Positions 1 to 8,034 of a stretch of DNA of 23,543 bases are shown piece by piece. Under the pieces are notes generated by a model. It did not search any database. It was not told the origin of the DNA and saw only the letters and a program-made list of their open reading frames with translations. Positions within the stretch are counted from its first letter, which is position 1, and every line of letters begins with the position of its first letter. Position numbers and translations under genes: made by a program. Source of the DNA: JANNSW01 sp031431235 (GTDB taxonomy: Bacteria; Pseudomonadota; Alphaproteobacteria; Rhizobiales; Hyphomicrobiaceae); the NCBI GenBank assembly GCA_031431235.1, contig JANPDA010000013.1:1-23543 (forward strand), in the 5' to 3' direction.

Positions 1-661
1 CCACATTTTGACGGCCAGAGTCAAACGCGCTCATGAAGCCCCAAGAGGCCCCTGCGTAGTTGCCATTCGGGTCAACAACACTGAACGAGAACGCCCAATC
101 GCCGTGGCCATTGTAAGAGATCCAGCCGCCGGCACCCGACAGATCGACACCGTCGAGCATGCCGTCCGAAGCCGTGCCAGTCTGTCCAACTGACAGCTTG
201 CCGAGCTGCTCACTTTTGACCCACCAGAAGGCATGACGAACGCGGACACCATCAGTGCCGTCATCCACATCATTCTCTGCAAGATAGCCCATCTCGGCCG
301 GGCCGGGTGTCGCGAGCTCGATCCTGTAGCCGGCCTCAACGCCGGGACGAAGCGTGCCGGAGCCCTTGATGCCGATGCGCGATCCCGCCGTGTCGTTGTT
401 GACGACATACACATCGGACTCTTCGCCGTTGTCGTACCAGAGCACGCCCTGGTTGACCCAACCGTAGAGCGTGACCGAGATCTTGCGGTTGCCCTTGCGG
501 ACGGTCGTTGCCTCGAGCTCAGCGACGCGCTCCTCGAGGTCTGCGCAGCAATCGCCGCCGAGGTCGGCAGCGCTCGCGGGTGCGTTGTACGCCCCCATCA
601 TGAGGCCAGCGGCCGCCAAGATGGCGAAGCGACTGGTCGTCTTTTTCAGTCCCCCAATCAT
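1..661 (-). CDS. Outer-membrane porin, N-terminal part (runs off left edge)
   Basis: Translating the minus strand from the ATG at 661 gives an uninterrupted frame to the window edge: about 220 residues, no stop. It begins MIGGLKKTTSRFAILAAAGL, a signal peptide ending in an ASAA-type cleavage site, then ADLGGDCCADLEERVAELEA, a short heptad-like segment with a Cys pair. Beta-rich sequence follows (KISVTLYGWVNQGVLWYDNG). It is a close paralogue of the complete porin at 1078-2352: the first ~120 mature residues are nearly identical, with divergence in a loop (ATPGPAEMGYLAENDVDDG). The family forms outer-membrane barrels for passive solute uptake in alphaproteobacteria. The start is supported by a GGAGAGAG Shine-Dalgarno stretch 4-8 nt upstream and by the same MIGG start in the paralogue. 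The C-terminus and its final Phe are outside the window. Confidence 0.9.
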   Translation of the reverse strand, partial: MIGGLKKTTSRFAILAAAGLMMGAYNAPASAADLGGDCCADLEERVAELEATTVRKGNRKISVTLYGWVNQGVLWYDNGEESDVYVVNNDTAGSRIGIKGSGTLRPGVEAGYRIELATPGPAEMGYLAENDVDDGTDGVRVRHAFWWVKSEQLGKLSVGQTGTASDGMLDGVDLSGAGGWISYNGHGDWAFSFSVVDPNGNYAGASWGFMSAFDSGRQNV

Positions 662-1022
662 GTTCTCTCTCCACTCCACCGTTACCGAACCAAAATTGAC
701 TTCCTGCAATCCGTCGACCCGCCAAGGCCCCCGACTGCTTCGGTAGTTCGCCCCCTCAGTCGAGAGTGGCGTCCGGAACAGACTGCCTTTCAGTCCGTGC
801 CTTCCACCCTTCTCTAGACGAGGCCGAGGGGGATCGTAAATGGCTTGTTGCAGATGCCCCCACGAATCGAAAGTGGCTGTGGCCGCGGTGCCACAAACCA
901 GTGGGTAAGGGCACAGGGGATAGGGTGGGAGTGGGGAGTAGGCAGTCGGCAGTCGGCAGTAGGGAGAAGGGAGGAGGGAGGAGGGGGAGGGATTTCGGCG
1001 GTTGGGTAAGCCTCGAATGCAA
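662..1022. other. Intergenic region between the two porin genes
   Basis: No coding sequence is supported here. The stretch holds the untranslated leader and presumably the promoter of the left porin gene (minus strand), but no convincing -35/-10 pair could be picked. It also contains the G-rich repeat tract listed separately, and lies just beyond the terminator of the right porin gene. Confidence 0.6.
902..991 (+). repeat. Purine tract with CAGTCGG repeats and two G-quadruplex motifs
   Basis: Ten runs of three or more G occur on the plus strand. Runs at 916-936 (GGGG-ata-GGG-t-GGG-agt-GGGG) and at 962-991 (five runs with loops of 1-4 nt) each meet the usual G3+ loop 1-7 definition of a quadruplex. 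Between them, at 941-960, the unit GGCAGTC is repeated almost three times. G-runs lie on the template strand for the minus-strand porin genes. Whether it folds in the cell is inference. Confidence 0.75.
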
Positions 1023-1047
1023 AGAGGGCGCCAAAATGGCGCCCTCT
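1023..1047 (-). terminator. Rho-independent-like terminator of the right porin gene
   Basis: A perfect 10-bp stem AGAGGGCGCC / GGCGCCCTCT (1023-1032 with 1038-1047) encloses a 5-nt loop, 31 nt after the porin stop codon. On the minus strand the stem is followed by TTTGC, a short T-tail, so termination may be partial. Confidence 0.75.
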
Positions 1048-1077
1048 CCGTTGGTAGTCGCTTGTGCGGCGGTGTGC

Positions 1078-2352
1078 TCAGAAGGGCACGACCATGCCGG
1101 CGAGGACCGCGTCGATGTCCTCGGTGTCCAGATCGCCCGCAACCACGTCGGTGATGTCGGCCTCGAGGTGGCGGTAGCCGAGATAGGCGGTTGCACCCAG
1201 CGAGTCGAAGTCCTGGCCGATGCCGATGCCCCACATGGTGCCCTCAGCTTCGGACGTGGTGGCCGCCAGCGTGCCGCCGACGGCGAAGTTGCCGTTGCCG
1301 ACGAAGATGCTGTTGGCGCCGACATCGACGTTGGTCTCGCCGTACTCGACGTAGACCGCCGTCTCGCCGTGACCGAACCAGTTCTTGCGCATGCCGACCT
1401 TGGCATACCACTGATCCGCATCATCGCCATCGCCGAGGCCGAGGCCATTGTCGCTCTGGGCGTTGGCGTAGGCGAAGGTGCCGAAGATGCCCGAAGCGGC
1501 GTGATAGGCCGACAGCGACCCGCCGAACACCTCGTGATCGGAGTCGGCGGTGTGCTCGTCGTTCGACCAGTAGTAGCCGACGGCGGCTGCGACCTCGAGA
1601 CCGTTCCAGTTGTTGGAGTAGGTCAGGCCGAGGTCGTATTCGTCGTCCTCACTCCACGATGCCGAGGCGGTGAAGCCTGCCATGGTGGGCGAGTCGTACT
1701 TGACGACGTTCTGGCGGGCCTGGTCGAATGCGCTCATGAAGCCCCAGAGGTTGCCCGGAGCGCCCTCCACGCCGAAGGAGAACACCCAGTCGCCGTGGCC
1801 GTTGTAGGCGATCCAGCCGCCAGCGCCTGCAAGATCGACGCCGTCGATGGTGCCGCCCGAAGCCGTATCGGTCTGGCCGACCGTCAGACGACCGAGCTGC
1901 TCGCTGCCGATCCACCAATAGGCATGGCGAACGCCCACGCCCGCGCCGTCGTCATCGGCGTCGTTCTCGGCAACGCCGCTGACGTTGGCCTGATTGACGG
2001 AAAGCTCGATGCGGTAGCCGGCATCGAAGCCGGGGCGCAGCGTGCCCGAGCCCTTGACGCCGATGCGCGTCGTGGCCGTATCGTTGTTGACGACGTAGAT
2101 GTCGGACTCTTCGCCGTTGTCATACCAGAGCACCGCCTGGTTGACCCAGCCATAGAGCGTGACCGAGACCTTGCGGTTGCCCTTGCGGACCGTGGTCGCC
2201 TCGAGTTCGGCAACCCGCTCCTCGAGATCGGCGCAGCAATCGCCGCCGAGATCGGCCGCGCGAGCCGAAACCGACCCGAGACCGCCCATCATCAGGCCCG
2301 CTGCAGCGACGAGCGCCAGGCGGCTGGTCGTTTTCATCATTCCCCCAATCAT
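1078..2352 (-). CDS. Outer-membrane porin
   Basis: A 424-residue porin that should form a beta-barrel channel in the outer membrane. It starts MIGGMMKTTSRLALVAAAGL, with a signal peptide ending VSARAADLGG. The N-terminal CCADLEERVAELEATTVRKG segment is typical of Hyphomicrobiales porins, and amphipathic strands follow (VSVTLYGWVNQAVLWY, TRIGVKGSGTLRPGFDAGYR, WVFSFGVEG, TAYLGYRHLEAD). The last residue is Phe (GMVVPF), the usual C-terminal signal for barrel insertion. The frame is open farther upstream, but the ATG at 2352 was chosen because GGAG lies ~6 nt before it and the neighbouring paralogue uses the same MIGG start; internal Met codons at 2340 and 2337 are alternatives. The 460-bp upstream gap suggests its own promoter. 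The solute is not predictable from sequence. Confidence 0.95.
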   Translation of the reverse strand: MIGGMMKTTSRLALVAAAGLMMGGLGSVSARAADLGGDCCADLEERVAELEATTVRKGNRKVSVTLYGWVNQAVLWYDNGEESDIYVVNNDTATTRIGVKGSGTLRPGFDAGYRIELSVNQANVSGVAENDADDDGAGVGVRHAYWWIGSEQLGRLTVGQTDTASGGTIDGVDLAGAGGWIAYNGHGDWVFSFGVEGAPGNLWGFMSAFDQARQNVVKYDSPTMAGFTASASWSEDDEYDLGLTYSNNWNGLEVAAAVGYYWSNDEHTADSDHEVFGGSLSAYHAASGIFGTFAYANAQSDNGLGLGDGDDADQWYAKVGMRKNWFGHGETAVYVEYGETNVDVGANSIFVGNGNFAVGGTLAATTSEAEGTMWGIGIGQDFDSLGATAYLGYRHLEADITDVVAGDLDTEDIDAVLAGMVVPF

Positions 2353-2812
2353 TTCCATCTCCACTTCCGTTTCGTTCGAAGATCCTCGATGGCGGCAGCA
2401 CGAAGCGGCTGCTCGCCACGGCCCTGGATGATGCGCATGGGGGCGCAATCGCCGGGGACCGGACGCAACGCGGACAACGCAACGGATACGGATCAGATGG
2501 CTCGTCTCGGGTGCGGCGCCTCGGATTGGAGGGCTGCGGCCAACGCTTACGAGAACGGGAGTTGGCCGGCTACGCACCCGGCGACTCGACTTGATGTGTG
2601 ATTCATAGGTGATGCGGGGAGTGCGCGTAAAGCAAACCATCGGCTGAAGCCGGGAAAACGCAACGGTCTGTGGCGCATCCGCAACGAACGAGCGGTGCAG
2701 GGGTCACAATTTTCTTGGTTTGTTCTCATTTGGGCCCGGATCAGCCCGCGGGTGCCTGGCAAGCGTGCGCGGAATCCGGGTCAGTCCGTACGAATCAGTC
2801 GTGCTGGCACGC
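2353..2812. other. Porin upstream region
   Basis: A 460-bp gap between the gmk stop and the porin start. No gene is supportable; open frames here are extensions of shadow frames. A weak promoter candidate is listed at 2602-2631. No clear gmk terminator hairpin with a T-run was found. Confidence 0.55.
2602..2631 (-). promoter_or_regulatory. Weak sigma70-like promoter candidate for the porin
   Basis: On the minus strand TTTACG (2631-2626) and TATGAA (2607-2602) are separated by 18 bp; each matches four of six consensus positions. It would give a leader of roughly 240 nt before the porin ATG, suitable for regulation by RNA. This is pattern matching only. Confidence 0.25.
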
Positions 2813-3481
2813 TCAGGGACTGGCTGAGCGATCGAGATCGCGACCGAGCGCGCCGGCGAGTGGGGTCAGGTGACCGGCGTTGCGCCAGCGGCGCAGACGC
2901 TCGGCGGCCAGGATCGCCCGGAGCGAGGCCATGCTCGCTTCCAGATCGTCGTTGACGATCACATAGTCATACTCGGCCCAATGGCTGATCTCGGAGGCGG
3001 CGGCGGCCAAACGGCGCGCAACCACCTCGGGCGCGTCCTGGGCACGGGCGAGGAGCCGGGAGCGCAGGGTCTCGGCGGACGGGGGAAGCACGAAGATCGA
3101 GGCGACATCGGCGCCCGAGCGCTCGCGGACCTGACGGGCACCCTGCCAGTCGATGTCGAAGAGGATGTCGCGGCCGGCAACGAGCGAGGACGCGATCGGG
3201 GCCTCGGGCGTGCCGTAGCGGTTGGCGAAAACCTCGGCCCATTCGAGCAGTGCGCCCTGCTCGACCAGGCGGGCGAACTCGGCCCGGTCGATGAAATGGT
3301 AGTCGACGCCGTCGCGCTCGCCAGGGCGGGGCTTGCGGGTCGTCACCGAGACGGAGAGGGCAATGCCCGGGTCGGAGGCGAGCAGGCGGCGGGCGAGCGT
3401 GGTCTTGCCGGCGCCCGAGGGCGAGGAGATGACCAGCATCACGCCGCGGCGGGCGGCTTCGATCGGCGTCTCGTCACTCAA
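2813..3481 (-). CDS. gmk: Guanylate kinase
   Basis: Guanylate kinase phosphorylates GMP to GDP with ATP in the cytoplasm. The P-loop SSPSGAGKTT lies at residues 19-28. GMP-binding residues lie in SVTTRKPRPGERDGVDYHFI, then LLEWAEVFANRYGTP and DILFDIDWQGARQV, all family hallmarks. Starting at the TTG at 3481 gives 222 residues and the N-terminal extension LSDETPIEAARRGVMLV that alphaproteobacterial Gmk proteins usually have. The TTG overlaps the end of yicC in the sequence ATTGAGTGA, so translation is probably coupled. The first in-frame ATG (3439) would begin only four residues before the P-loop, at MLVISSPSGAGK, which is shorter than usual but not impossible. The product and frame are certain; the exact start is less so. 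Confidence 0.95.
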   Translation of the reverse strand: MSDETPIEAARRGVMLVISSPSGAGKTTLARRLLASDPGIALSVSVTTRKPRPGERDGVDYHFIDRAEFARLVEQGALLEWAEVFANRYGTPEAPIASSLVAGRDILFDIDWQGARQVRERSGADVASIFVLPPSAETLRSRLLARAQDAPEVVARRLAAAASEISHWAEYDYVIVNDDLEASMASLRAILAAERLRRWRNAGHLTPLAGALGRDLDRSASP

Positions 3482-4361
3482 TGTTCTGCACCTGCTCGCG
3501 CAATTGGTCGATGACCGCCTTGAGGCGCAGCCCCATGCGGGTGATCTCGGTGTCGTTCGACTTGGAGCACAGGGTGTTCGCCTCGCGATTGAGCTCCTGG
3601 GACAGGAAGTCGAGCTTGCGGCCGACAGGGGCGTCGGCGGCCAGATGCTCGCGCGCCGCCACGATGTGGGAGCGCAGGCGCTGCAGCTCCTCGGCGATGT
3701 CGGCACGGGTCGCCAGCAGCACCGCTTCCTGGTGGAGGCGCGCCTCGTCGAGCTTGGGCTGGGCGTCGAGCAGGCGGGCGACCTGCTCGGCGAGGCGGGC
3801 GCGGATCGCCTCCACCGTGCGGGTGGGCGAGCGCTCGGCCTCGGCGACGATCGCCGCGATCTCGTCGATCTGGGATTCGAGCACGGGCAGCAGACGGGCG
3901 CCCTCGCGGCCGCGCTCGAGGATGACGCGGTCGAGCGCGACCTCCAGCCCGTTGCGCATGGCGTTGAGGCGGGCCTCGGTCTCGCGCTCGCTCTCCTCGG
4001 GCTCGACCAGCTCCATCACGCCGCGCAGTGCCAGAATGCCGTCGAGACTCGGGGGCGCGGCCGGGCAGATGGCGGCGGCGCGCTGCAGGGCGGCGGCCAC
4101 ATCGGCCAGCGCCCGCTCGTTGAGGCGGAGCGTGCCGACCGAGCCTTCGCGCTCGAGGATGAGGGTTGCCGATACGCTGCCGCGCGCGAGCTTCCTGGCG
4201 CAGGCTTCTCGCGCGGGCGCCTCCAGCGCTTCGAGGCCGGGCGGCAGGCGCAGGCGAATGTCGAGGCCGCGCCCGTTGACCGTGCGGACCTCCCAGTGCC
4301 AGGCGGCATCGCCGCAGACGCCGTCAGTACGGGCAAAGCCGGTCATGCTGCGCAGGGGCAT
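3474..4361 (-). CDS. yicC: YicC family endoribonuclease
   Basis: A 295-residue YicC/YloC family protein. The N-terminus MPLRSMTGFARTDG is the family signature, and the C-terminal DUF1732 part contains EANTLCSKSNDTEITRMGLRLK and ends in a helix DQLREQVQNIE. The middle is long, helical and rich in Glu, Arg and Ala. Members of the family in E. coli and Bacillus have been shown to be endoribonucleases; activity here is inferred. The ATG at 4361 has GGAAGAG about 9 nt upstream. It overlaps gmk by 8 bp, and yicC-gmk linkage is conserved in alphaproteobacteria. A hairpin separates it from mltG upstream. Confidence 0.93.
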   Translation of the reverse strand: MPLRSMTGFARTDGVCGDAAWHWEVRTVNGRGLDIRLRLPPGLEALEAPAREACARKLARGSVSATLILEREGSVGTLRLNERALADVAAALQRAAAICPAAPPSLDGILALRGVMELVEPEESERETEARLNAMRNGLEVALDRVILERGREGARLLPVLESQIDEIAAIVAEAERSPTRTVEAIRARLAEQVARLLDAQPKLDEARLHQEAVLLATRADIAEELQRLRSHIVAAREHLAADAPVGRKLDFLSQELNREANTLCSKSNDTEITRMGLRLKAVIDQLREQVQNIE

Positions 4362-4385
4362 CCACGTGCTCTTCCAACACCAAAG

Positions 4386-4409
4386 CCCGCCGAAGACACC
4401 GACGGCGGG
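4386..4409 (-). terminator. Hairpin between mltG and yicC, possible terminator/attenuator
   Basis: Stem CCCGCCG/CGGCGGG (4386-4392 with 4403-4409) with a 10-nt loop. On the minus strand it is followed by CTTTGG, a poor T-tail, so it may be a weak terminator or an RNA-stability element between mltG and yicC. Confidence 0.45.
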
Positions 4410-4525
4410 TCAATTCATGCGTGGACACTACAGTCGGAAGGGCGCGGCAACAAGCCTCGAGCGCACGAATGGCCAGGGCAATCGGGGAATGACTGGTCGA
4501 TGTCATGAGGCAGGCGACGGCTCGC

Positions 4526-6010
4526 TCAGGGACCGGTCGGCTTGCGCTCCGGCAGCAGGATGGTGCCGGCGGCGCCCTCAGCCGTGACGACGGACACAGC
4601 CGCCGGCGCAGCGGCTGCGGTCGCGCCATCATCGGTTTCGACCCCCGGCATGTCGTCGAGCACGACGCCGGGACCGGCCGAGCGCTCGGCCTCGGCTTCG
4701 TCGGGCGCGGCAGCGACTGCCGTCGCCTCCGGTGTCGCCCCGGCGGAAGCCGCGACGGTCTTGGCCACCTCGGCCTTGGCTTTGGCCTCGGCCCGGAGCT
4801 GCTTCTCGACCTTGCGCCAGGATGCGACGTTCTTCTGGTGCTGCTGGATGGTCTCGGCGAACGCGTGGCCGCCGGTGCCGTCGGCGACGAAGAACAGGTC
4901 CTTGGTGTCGGCGGGGTTCAGCACCGCTTCGATCGCAGCCCGGCCGGCATTGCAGATGGGGGTCGGGGGCAGACCATCAATCTGGTAGGTGTTGTAGTCG
5001 TTCTTGGCGTCGATCTCGCTGCGCCGGATCGGGCGGCCGAGCGCGCCCTTGCCGCCGGTGATGCCGTAGATGATGGTCGGGTCCGACTGCAGGCGCATGC
5101 TCTTGCGGAGCCGATTGAGAAACACGCCAGCGATACGATCGCGCTCGTCGGCCCGACCGGTCTCCTTCTCGACGACGGAGGCGAGCACGAGGGCCTCCTC
5201 CACCGACTGGAACGGCAGGCCCTGGGCGCGCGACTGCCAGATGGCATCGACGAACTTGCGGTGCGCGAAGACGATGCGCTCGATCAGCTCCTGCCGGTTG
5301 GTGCCGCGAGAGAAGCGATAGGTATCGGGAAGCAGCGCGCCTTCGGCAGGAATCGTCGTGATCTCACCGGTCAGCTCGGGCTCCTTCAGGAGGATCTGCA
5401 TCATCTGGTAGCTGGTCAGGCCCTCCGGCAGCGTCACCTTGTAGAGGATCGACTTGCCCTCGACGAGGGTGTCGAGCACCTGCCTGAGGCTTGCCTGTTT
5501 CACCACCTCGTACTCACCCGCCTTCAAAACCGGCTGGGTGCCGCCAAAGAACGAGCGGGTGAGGCGGAACCAGAGAAAGCTCGCGGTAAACACCCGGCTG
5601 TCGTGGATCAGCCCCTCGCGCTGCAGGCGGTCGGCAATGGCATTCACGCCTTCGCCCTTGGGAATGACGATCACGGTCGACTGGTTCAGCGGACCTGGGC
5701 GGTCGAACTGGTGTTTCACGATGAAGTAGAGCGCGCCCAGCAGCAGCATGCTCATCAGCATGAAAGTGAGCGTGCCGTTGAGGATCCGCACCAGGCCACC
5801 GGCCCAGCCTGGCGTTTCGCGACGGGCGCGGCCCTTGGAGCGCCGCGGCGGCTCGGAGGCGCGGGCGGGCTCCAGCATCTCGCTGGGGCTGCGCGGCATC
5901 AACGGCGGACCACGATCACGACCGAGGTCGTCGTAGCCCTTCCGGTTGCGGCCGGATGCGCCGGCCCTGTCTCGCTGATTGCCCATGTCGCGACCCGTCC
6001 TCGAACTCAT
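4526..6010 (-). CDS. mltG: Endolytic murein transglycosylase MltG
   Basis: MltG cleaves nascent glycan strands at the outer face of the inner membrane and sets their length. The 494-residue protein has a charged cytoplasmic N-terminus (1-70, Arg/Pro-rich), one membrane segment at about 79-98 (GTLTFMLMSMLLLGALYFIV), a LysM-like part, and the YceG catalytic domain. The catalytic Glu is E281 in ASVVEKETGRADERDRIAGV; LQSDPTIIYG, DYNTYQIDGLPPTPICNAG and ADGTGGHAFAET follow as expected. A tail from about 405 is Ala/Glu-rich and low in complexity; such tails vary between species. The ATG at 6010 has GGTGA 9 nt upstream; an internal Met (MGNQRD) is an alternative. Its leader begins with the palindrome at 6023-6096. 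Confidence 0.95.
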   Translation of the reverse strand: MSSRTGRDMGNQRDRAGASGRNRKGYDDLGRDRGPPLMPRSPSEMLEPARASEPPRRSKGRARRETPGWAGGLVRILNGTLTFMLMSMLLLGALYFIVKHQFDRPGPLNQSTVIVIPKGEGVNAIADRLQREGLIHDSRVFTASFLWFRLTRSFFGGTQPVLKAGEYEVVKQASLRQVLDTLVEGKSILYKVTLPEGLTSYQMMQILLKEPELTGEITTIPAEGALLPDTYRFSRGTNRQELIERIVFAHRKFVDAIWQSRAQGLPFQSVEEALVLASVVEKETGRADERDRIAGVFLNRLRKSMRLQSDPTIIYGITGGKGALGRPIRRSEIDAKNDYNTYQIDGLPPTPICNAGRAAIEAVLNPADTKDLFFVADGTGGHAFAETIQQHQKNVASWRKVEKQLRAEAKAKAEVAKTVAASAGATPEATAVAAAPDEAEAERSAGPGVVLDDMPGVETDDGATAAAAPAAVSVVTAEGAAGTILLPERKPTGP

Positions 6011-6022
6011 GCTCGTTCACCG

Positions 6023-6096
6023 TAGTGTCCCATCTCCGAAATACGCTCGACCTCGCAGTGTCCTCTGAAGCGTATTTCGGAGATGAAAGGACACTA
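6023..6096. repeat. Imperfect palindrome 1 upstream of mltG
   Basis: TAGTGTCC (6023-6030) pairs with GGACACTA (6089-6096), and the 17-nt arm CATCTCCGAAATACGCT (6031-6047) pairs perfectly with 6069-6085, leaving a 3-nt bulge and a 21-nt loop. The stem ends 12 nt before the mltG ATG, so the hairpin would sit directly next to its ribosome binding site. The ends and the CCATCTCCGA core are shared with the palindrome at 6111-6189. Confidence 0.9.
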
Positions 6097-6110
6097 GCAA
6101 CTCTATGATT

Positions 6111-6189
6111 CTAGTGTGGTTTCGCCTCGCAAATGCCATCTCCGAGCCAGCCGCGGATGCTGGATGGCAGTTGCGAGACACCACACTAG
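6111..6189. repeat. Imperfect palindrome 2 between fabF and mltG
   Basis: CTAGTGTGGT (6111-6120) pairs with ACCACACTAG (6180-6189), and TCGCAAATGCCATC at the inner end of the left arm (up to 6140) pairs with GATGGCAGTTGCGA (6163-6176) with one mismatch; a few unpaired bases lie between. The loop is about 22 nt. It has no T-run after the stem on the minus strand, so it is not a typical terminator of fabF. Confidence 0.9.
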
Positions 6190-6270
6190 GCCAAAATGTG
6201 GCGAAAGGAGGTGCGTTACAACGTAGACGGAATAATGGAGCCGGCCGGACGCCGTAACCACTTTCTCTGG

Positions 6271-7536
6271 CTAGGCCGCCAGGCGGCGCAGGATCAGGGA
6301 AGCATTGGTGCCGCCGAAACCGAAAGAATTGCTCAGCACCGTGTCGACGCGCTTCTGCTTGGCTTTGTGCGGAATCAGATCGATCGCCGTCTCGACCGAA
6401 GGGTTGTCGAGATTGAGCGTCGGGGGCATCACGTTGTCGCGGATCGCCAAGGTCGAGAAAATAGCCTCGACCGCACCCGCTGCCCCCAGCAGATGGCCGA
6501 TCGCCGACTTGGTCGAGGACATCGACAGCTTGCCGGCCGCATTGGCGAACAGTCGCTCCACGGCACCGAGCTCGATCTCGTCGCCCAACGGGGTCGAGGT
6601 GCCGTGGGCATTCACATAGTCGATGTCGCTGGGATCGATGCCGGCGCGCTTGACTGCCGCCTTCATGCAGCGATAGGCGCCGTCGCCATTGGATGCGGGC
6701 GCGGTGATGTGATGGGCATCGCCCGACAGGCCGTAGCCGATCACCTCGGCATAGATGCGGGCGCCACGCGCCTTGGCATGCTGGAGCTCCTCGAGCACGA
6801 CGATGCCGGCGCCTTCGCCCATCACGAAGCCGTCGCGATCCCGGTCATAGGGGCGCGAGGCCAGTTGCGGCCGATCGTTGAAACCGGTGGACAACGCCCG
6901 GCAGGCTGCGAATCCCGCCAGCGCCAGCCGGCAGATCGGGCTCTCCGAGCCGCCCGCGACCATGACGTCGGCATCGCCGATCTGCACGAGGCGCGCGGCA
7001 TCCCCGATTGCGTGCGCGCCGGTCGAGCAGGCCGTGACCACGGCGTGGTTGGGCCCTTTGAGCTTGTGCTTGATCGAGACATGACCCGACGCGAGGTTGA
7101 TCAGCCGGCCGGGGATGAAGAAGGGAGAGATCCGTCTCGGCCCCTTCTGGGCGAGCAGGAGCGCGGCCTTCTCGATGCCTTCCAGGCCCCCTATCCCCGA
7201 GCCGATCAGGACGCCGGAGCGCTCCTGCTCGTCGTCGGTCTCGGGGTGCCAGCCGGCATCGGCCAATGCCTGGTCGGCAGCGGCAACGGCGAAGACGATG
7301 AAATCATCGACCTTGCGCTGCTCCTTGGGCTCCATCCACTGGTCGGCATTGAAGGTGCCGCTCGTGCCGTCGCCACGCGGAATCGGGCAGGCGATCTGGC
7401 ACGAGATGTCCGACACCTCGAAGGTCTCGACGCGCTTGGCGGCATTACGGCCAGCCAGAAGCGCCGTCCAGCTCGCCTCGACTCCGCATCCAAGCGGAGT
7501 CACGAGGCCGAGCCCGGTGATGACGACCCGTCTCAT
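6271..7536 (-). CDS. fabF: 3-oxoacyl-ACP synthase II
   Basis: FabF condenses malonyl-ACP with acyl-ACP in fatty acid elongation. The 421-residue length is usual for the family. The thiolase-fold catalytic set is visible: C170 in TACSTGAHAIGDA, H311 in NAHGTSTPLGD, and K343/H348 in STKSAIGHLLGAAG. The glycine-rich end SNSFGFGGTNASL is also present. The ATG at 7536 has AGGGGA about 5 nt upstream. acpP lies 110 bp upstream on the same strand, in the order conserved across alphaproteobacteria. Downstream are two palindromes and mltG. Confidence 0.98.
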   Translation of the reverse strand: MRRVVITGLGLVTPLGCGVEASWTALLAGRNAAKRVETFEVSDISCQIACPIPRGDGTSGTFNADQWMEPKEQRKVDDFIVFAVAAADQALADAGWHPETDDEQERSGVLIGSGIGGLEGIEKAALLLAQKGPRRISPFFIPGRLINLASGHVSIKHKLKGPNHAVVTACSTGAHAIGDAARLVQIGDADVMVAGGSESPICRLALAGFAACRALSTGFNDRPQLASRPYDRDRDGFVMGEGAGIVVLEELQHAKARGARIYAEVIGYGLSGDAHHITAPASNGDGAYRCMKAAVKRAGIDPSDIDYVNAHGTSTPLGDEIELGAVERLFANAAGKLSMSSTKSAIGHLLGAAGAVEAIFSTLAIRDNVMPPTLNLDNPSVETAIDLIPHKAKQKRVDTVLSNSFGFGGTNASLILRRLAA

Positions 7537-7646
7537 GCGTTCCCCTGCTCACAACTCCAAAACGGCTGGAAACCGCCGGCCGCAGACCGAGACGCCGCCT
7601 CGACCCGTCGATGCATTGTGCCCTGGCCACGCATGCCCGTACCGAT

Positions 7647-7883
7647 TCAGGCAGCGTTCTTCTCGAGGAACCGCACCGCGTCGCCGACCGTCAGAATGGT
7701 CTCGGCGGCATCGTCGGGAATCTCGCAGCCGAACTCTTCCTCGAACGCCATCACCAGCTCGACCGTATCGAGGCTGTCGGCACCGAGATCGTCGAGAAAG
7801 CTCGCGTTCTCCGTCACCTTCTCCGCCTCGACGCCGAGATGCTCGACGACAATCTTCTTCACCCGATCTGCGACGTCGCTCAT
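7647..7883 (-). CDS. acpP: Acyl carrier protein
   Basis: This is the 78-residue acidic carrier of growing acyl chains. The 4'-phosphopantetheine attachment site is S37 in LGADSLDTVELVM. The rest (SDVADRVKKIVVEHLGVEA, FEEEFGCEIPDDAAETI) is near-consensus AcpP. The ATG at 7883 is preceded by GAGG about 11 nt upstream. The 227-bp gap to fabG upstream suggests a separate acpP promoter, in keeping with its need for very high expression. Confidence 0.98.
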   Translation of the reverse strand: MSDVADRVKKIVVEHLGVEAEKVTENASFLDDLGADSLDTVELVMAFEEEFGCEIPDDAAETILTVGDAVRFLEKNAA

Positions 7884-8034
7884 ATCTCGATAGCCTCACG
7901 TTGTTGGGAATTCGACCGGACACCACGATTTGCTCGACAGGTCCATGCAGGGATTGCCTGGGCAGCGCAATGGACGGTCCGTCGCACCGGATGAAAACGT
8001 CTGGAAAACCACTCCCCCGTTGGATTCCGGCGCT

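Noticed and set aside
766..2601. Long open frame on the plus strand opposite the porin
   Set aside because: It is the antisense of the porin gene; composition is repetitive Val/Ala/Asp/Gly, there is no ribosome binding site, and the porin frame has clear signal peptide and barrel features.
6196..7893. Long plus-strand frame preceded by a perfect AAAGGAGGTG
   Set aside because: Despite the attractive Shine-Dalgarno-like sequence near 6203, the product is antisense to fabF and acpP and shows no recognisable fold.
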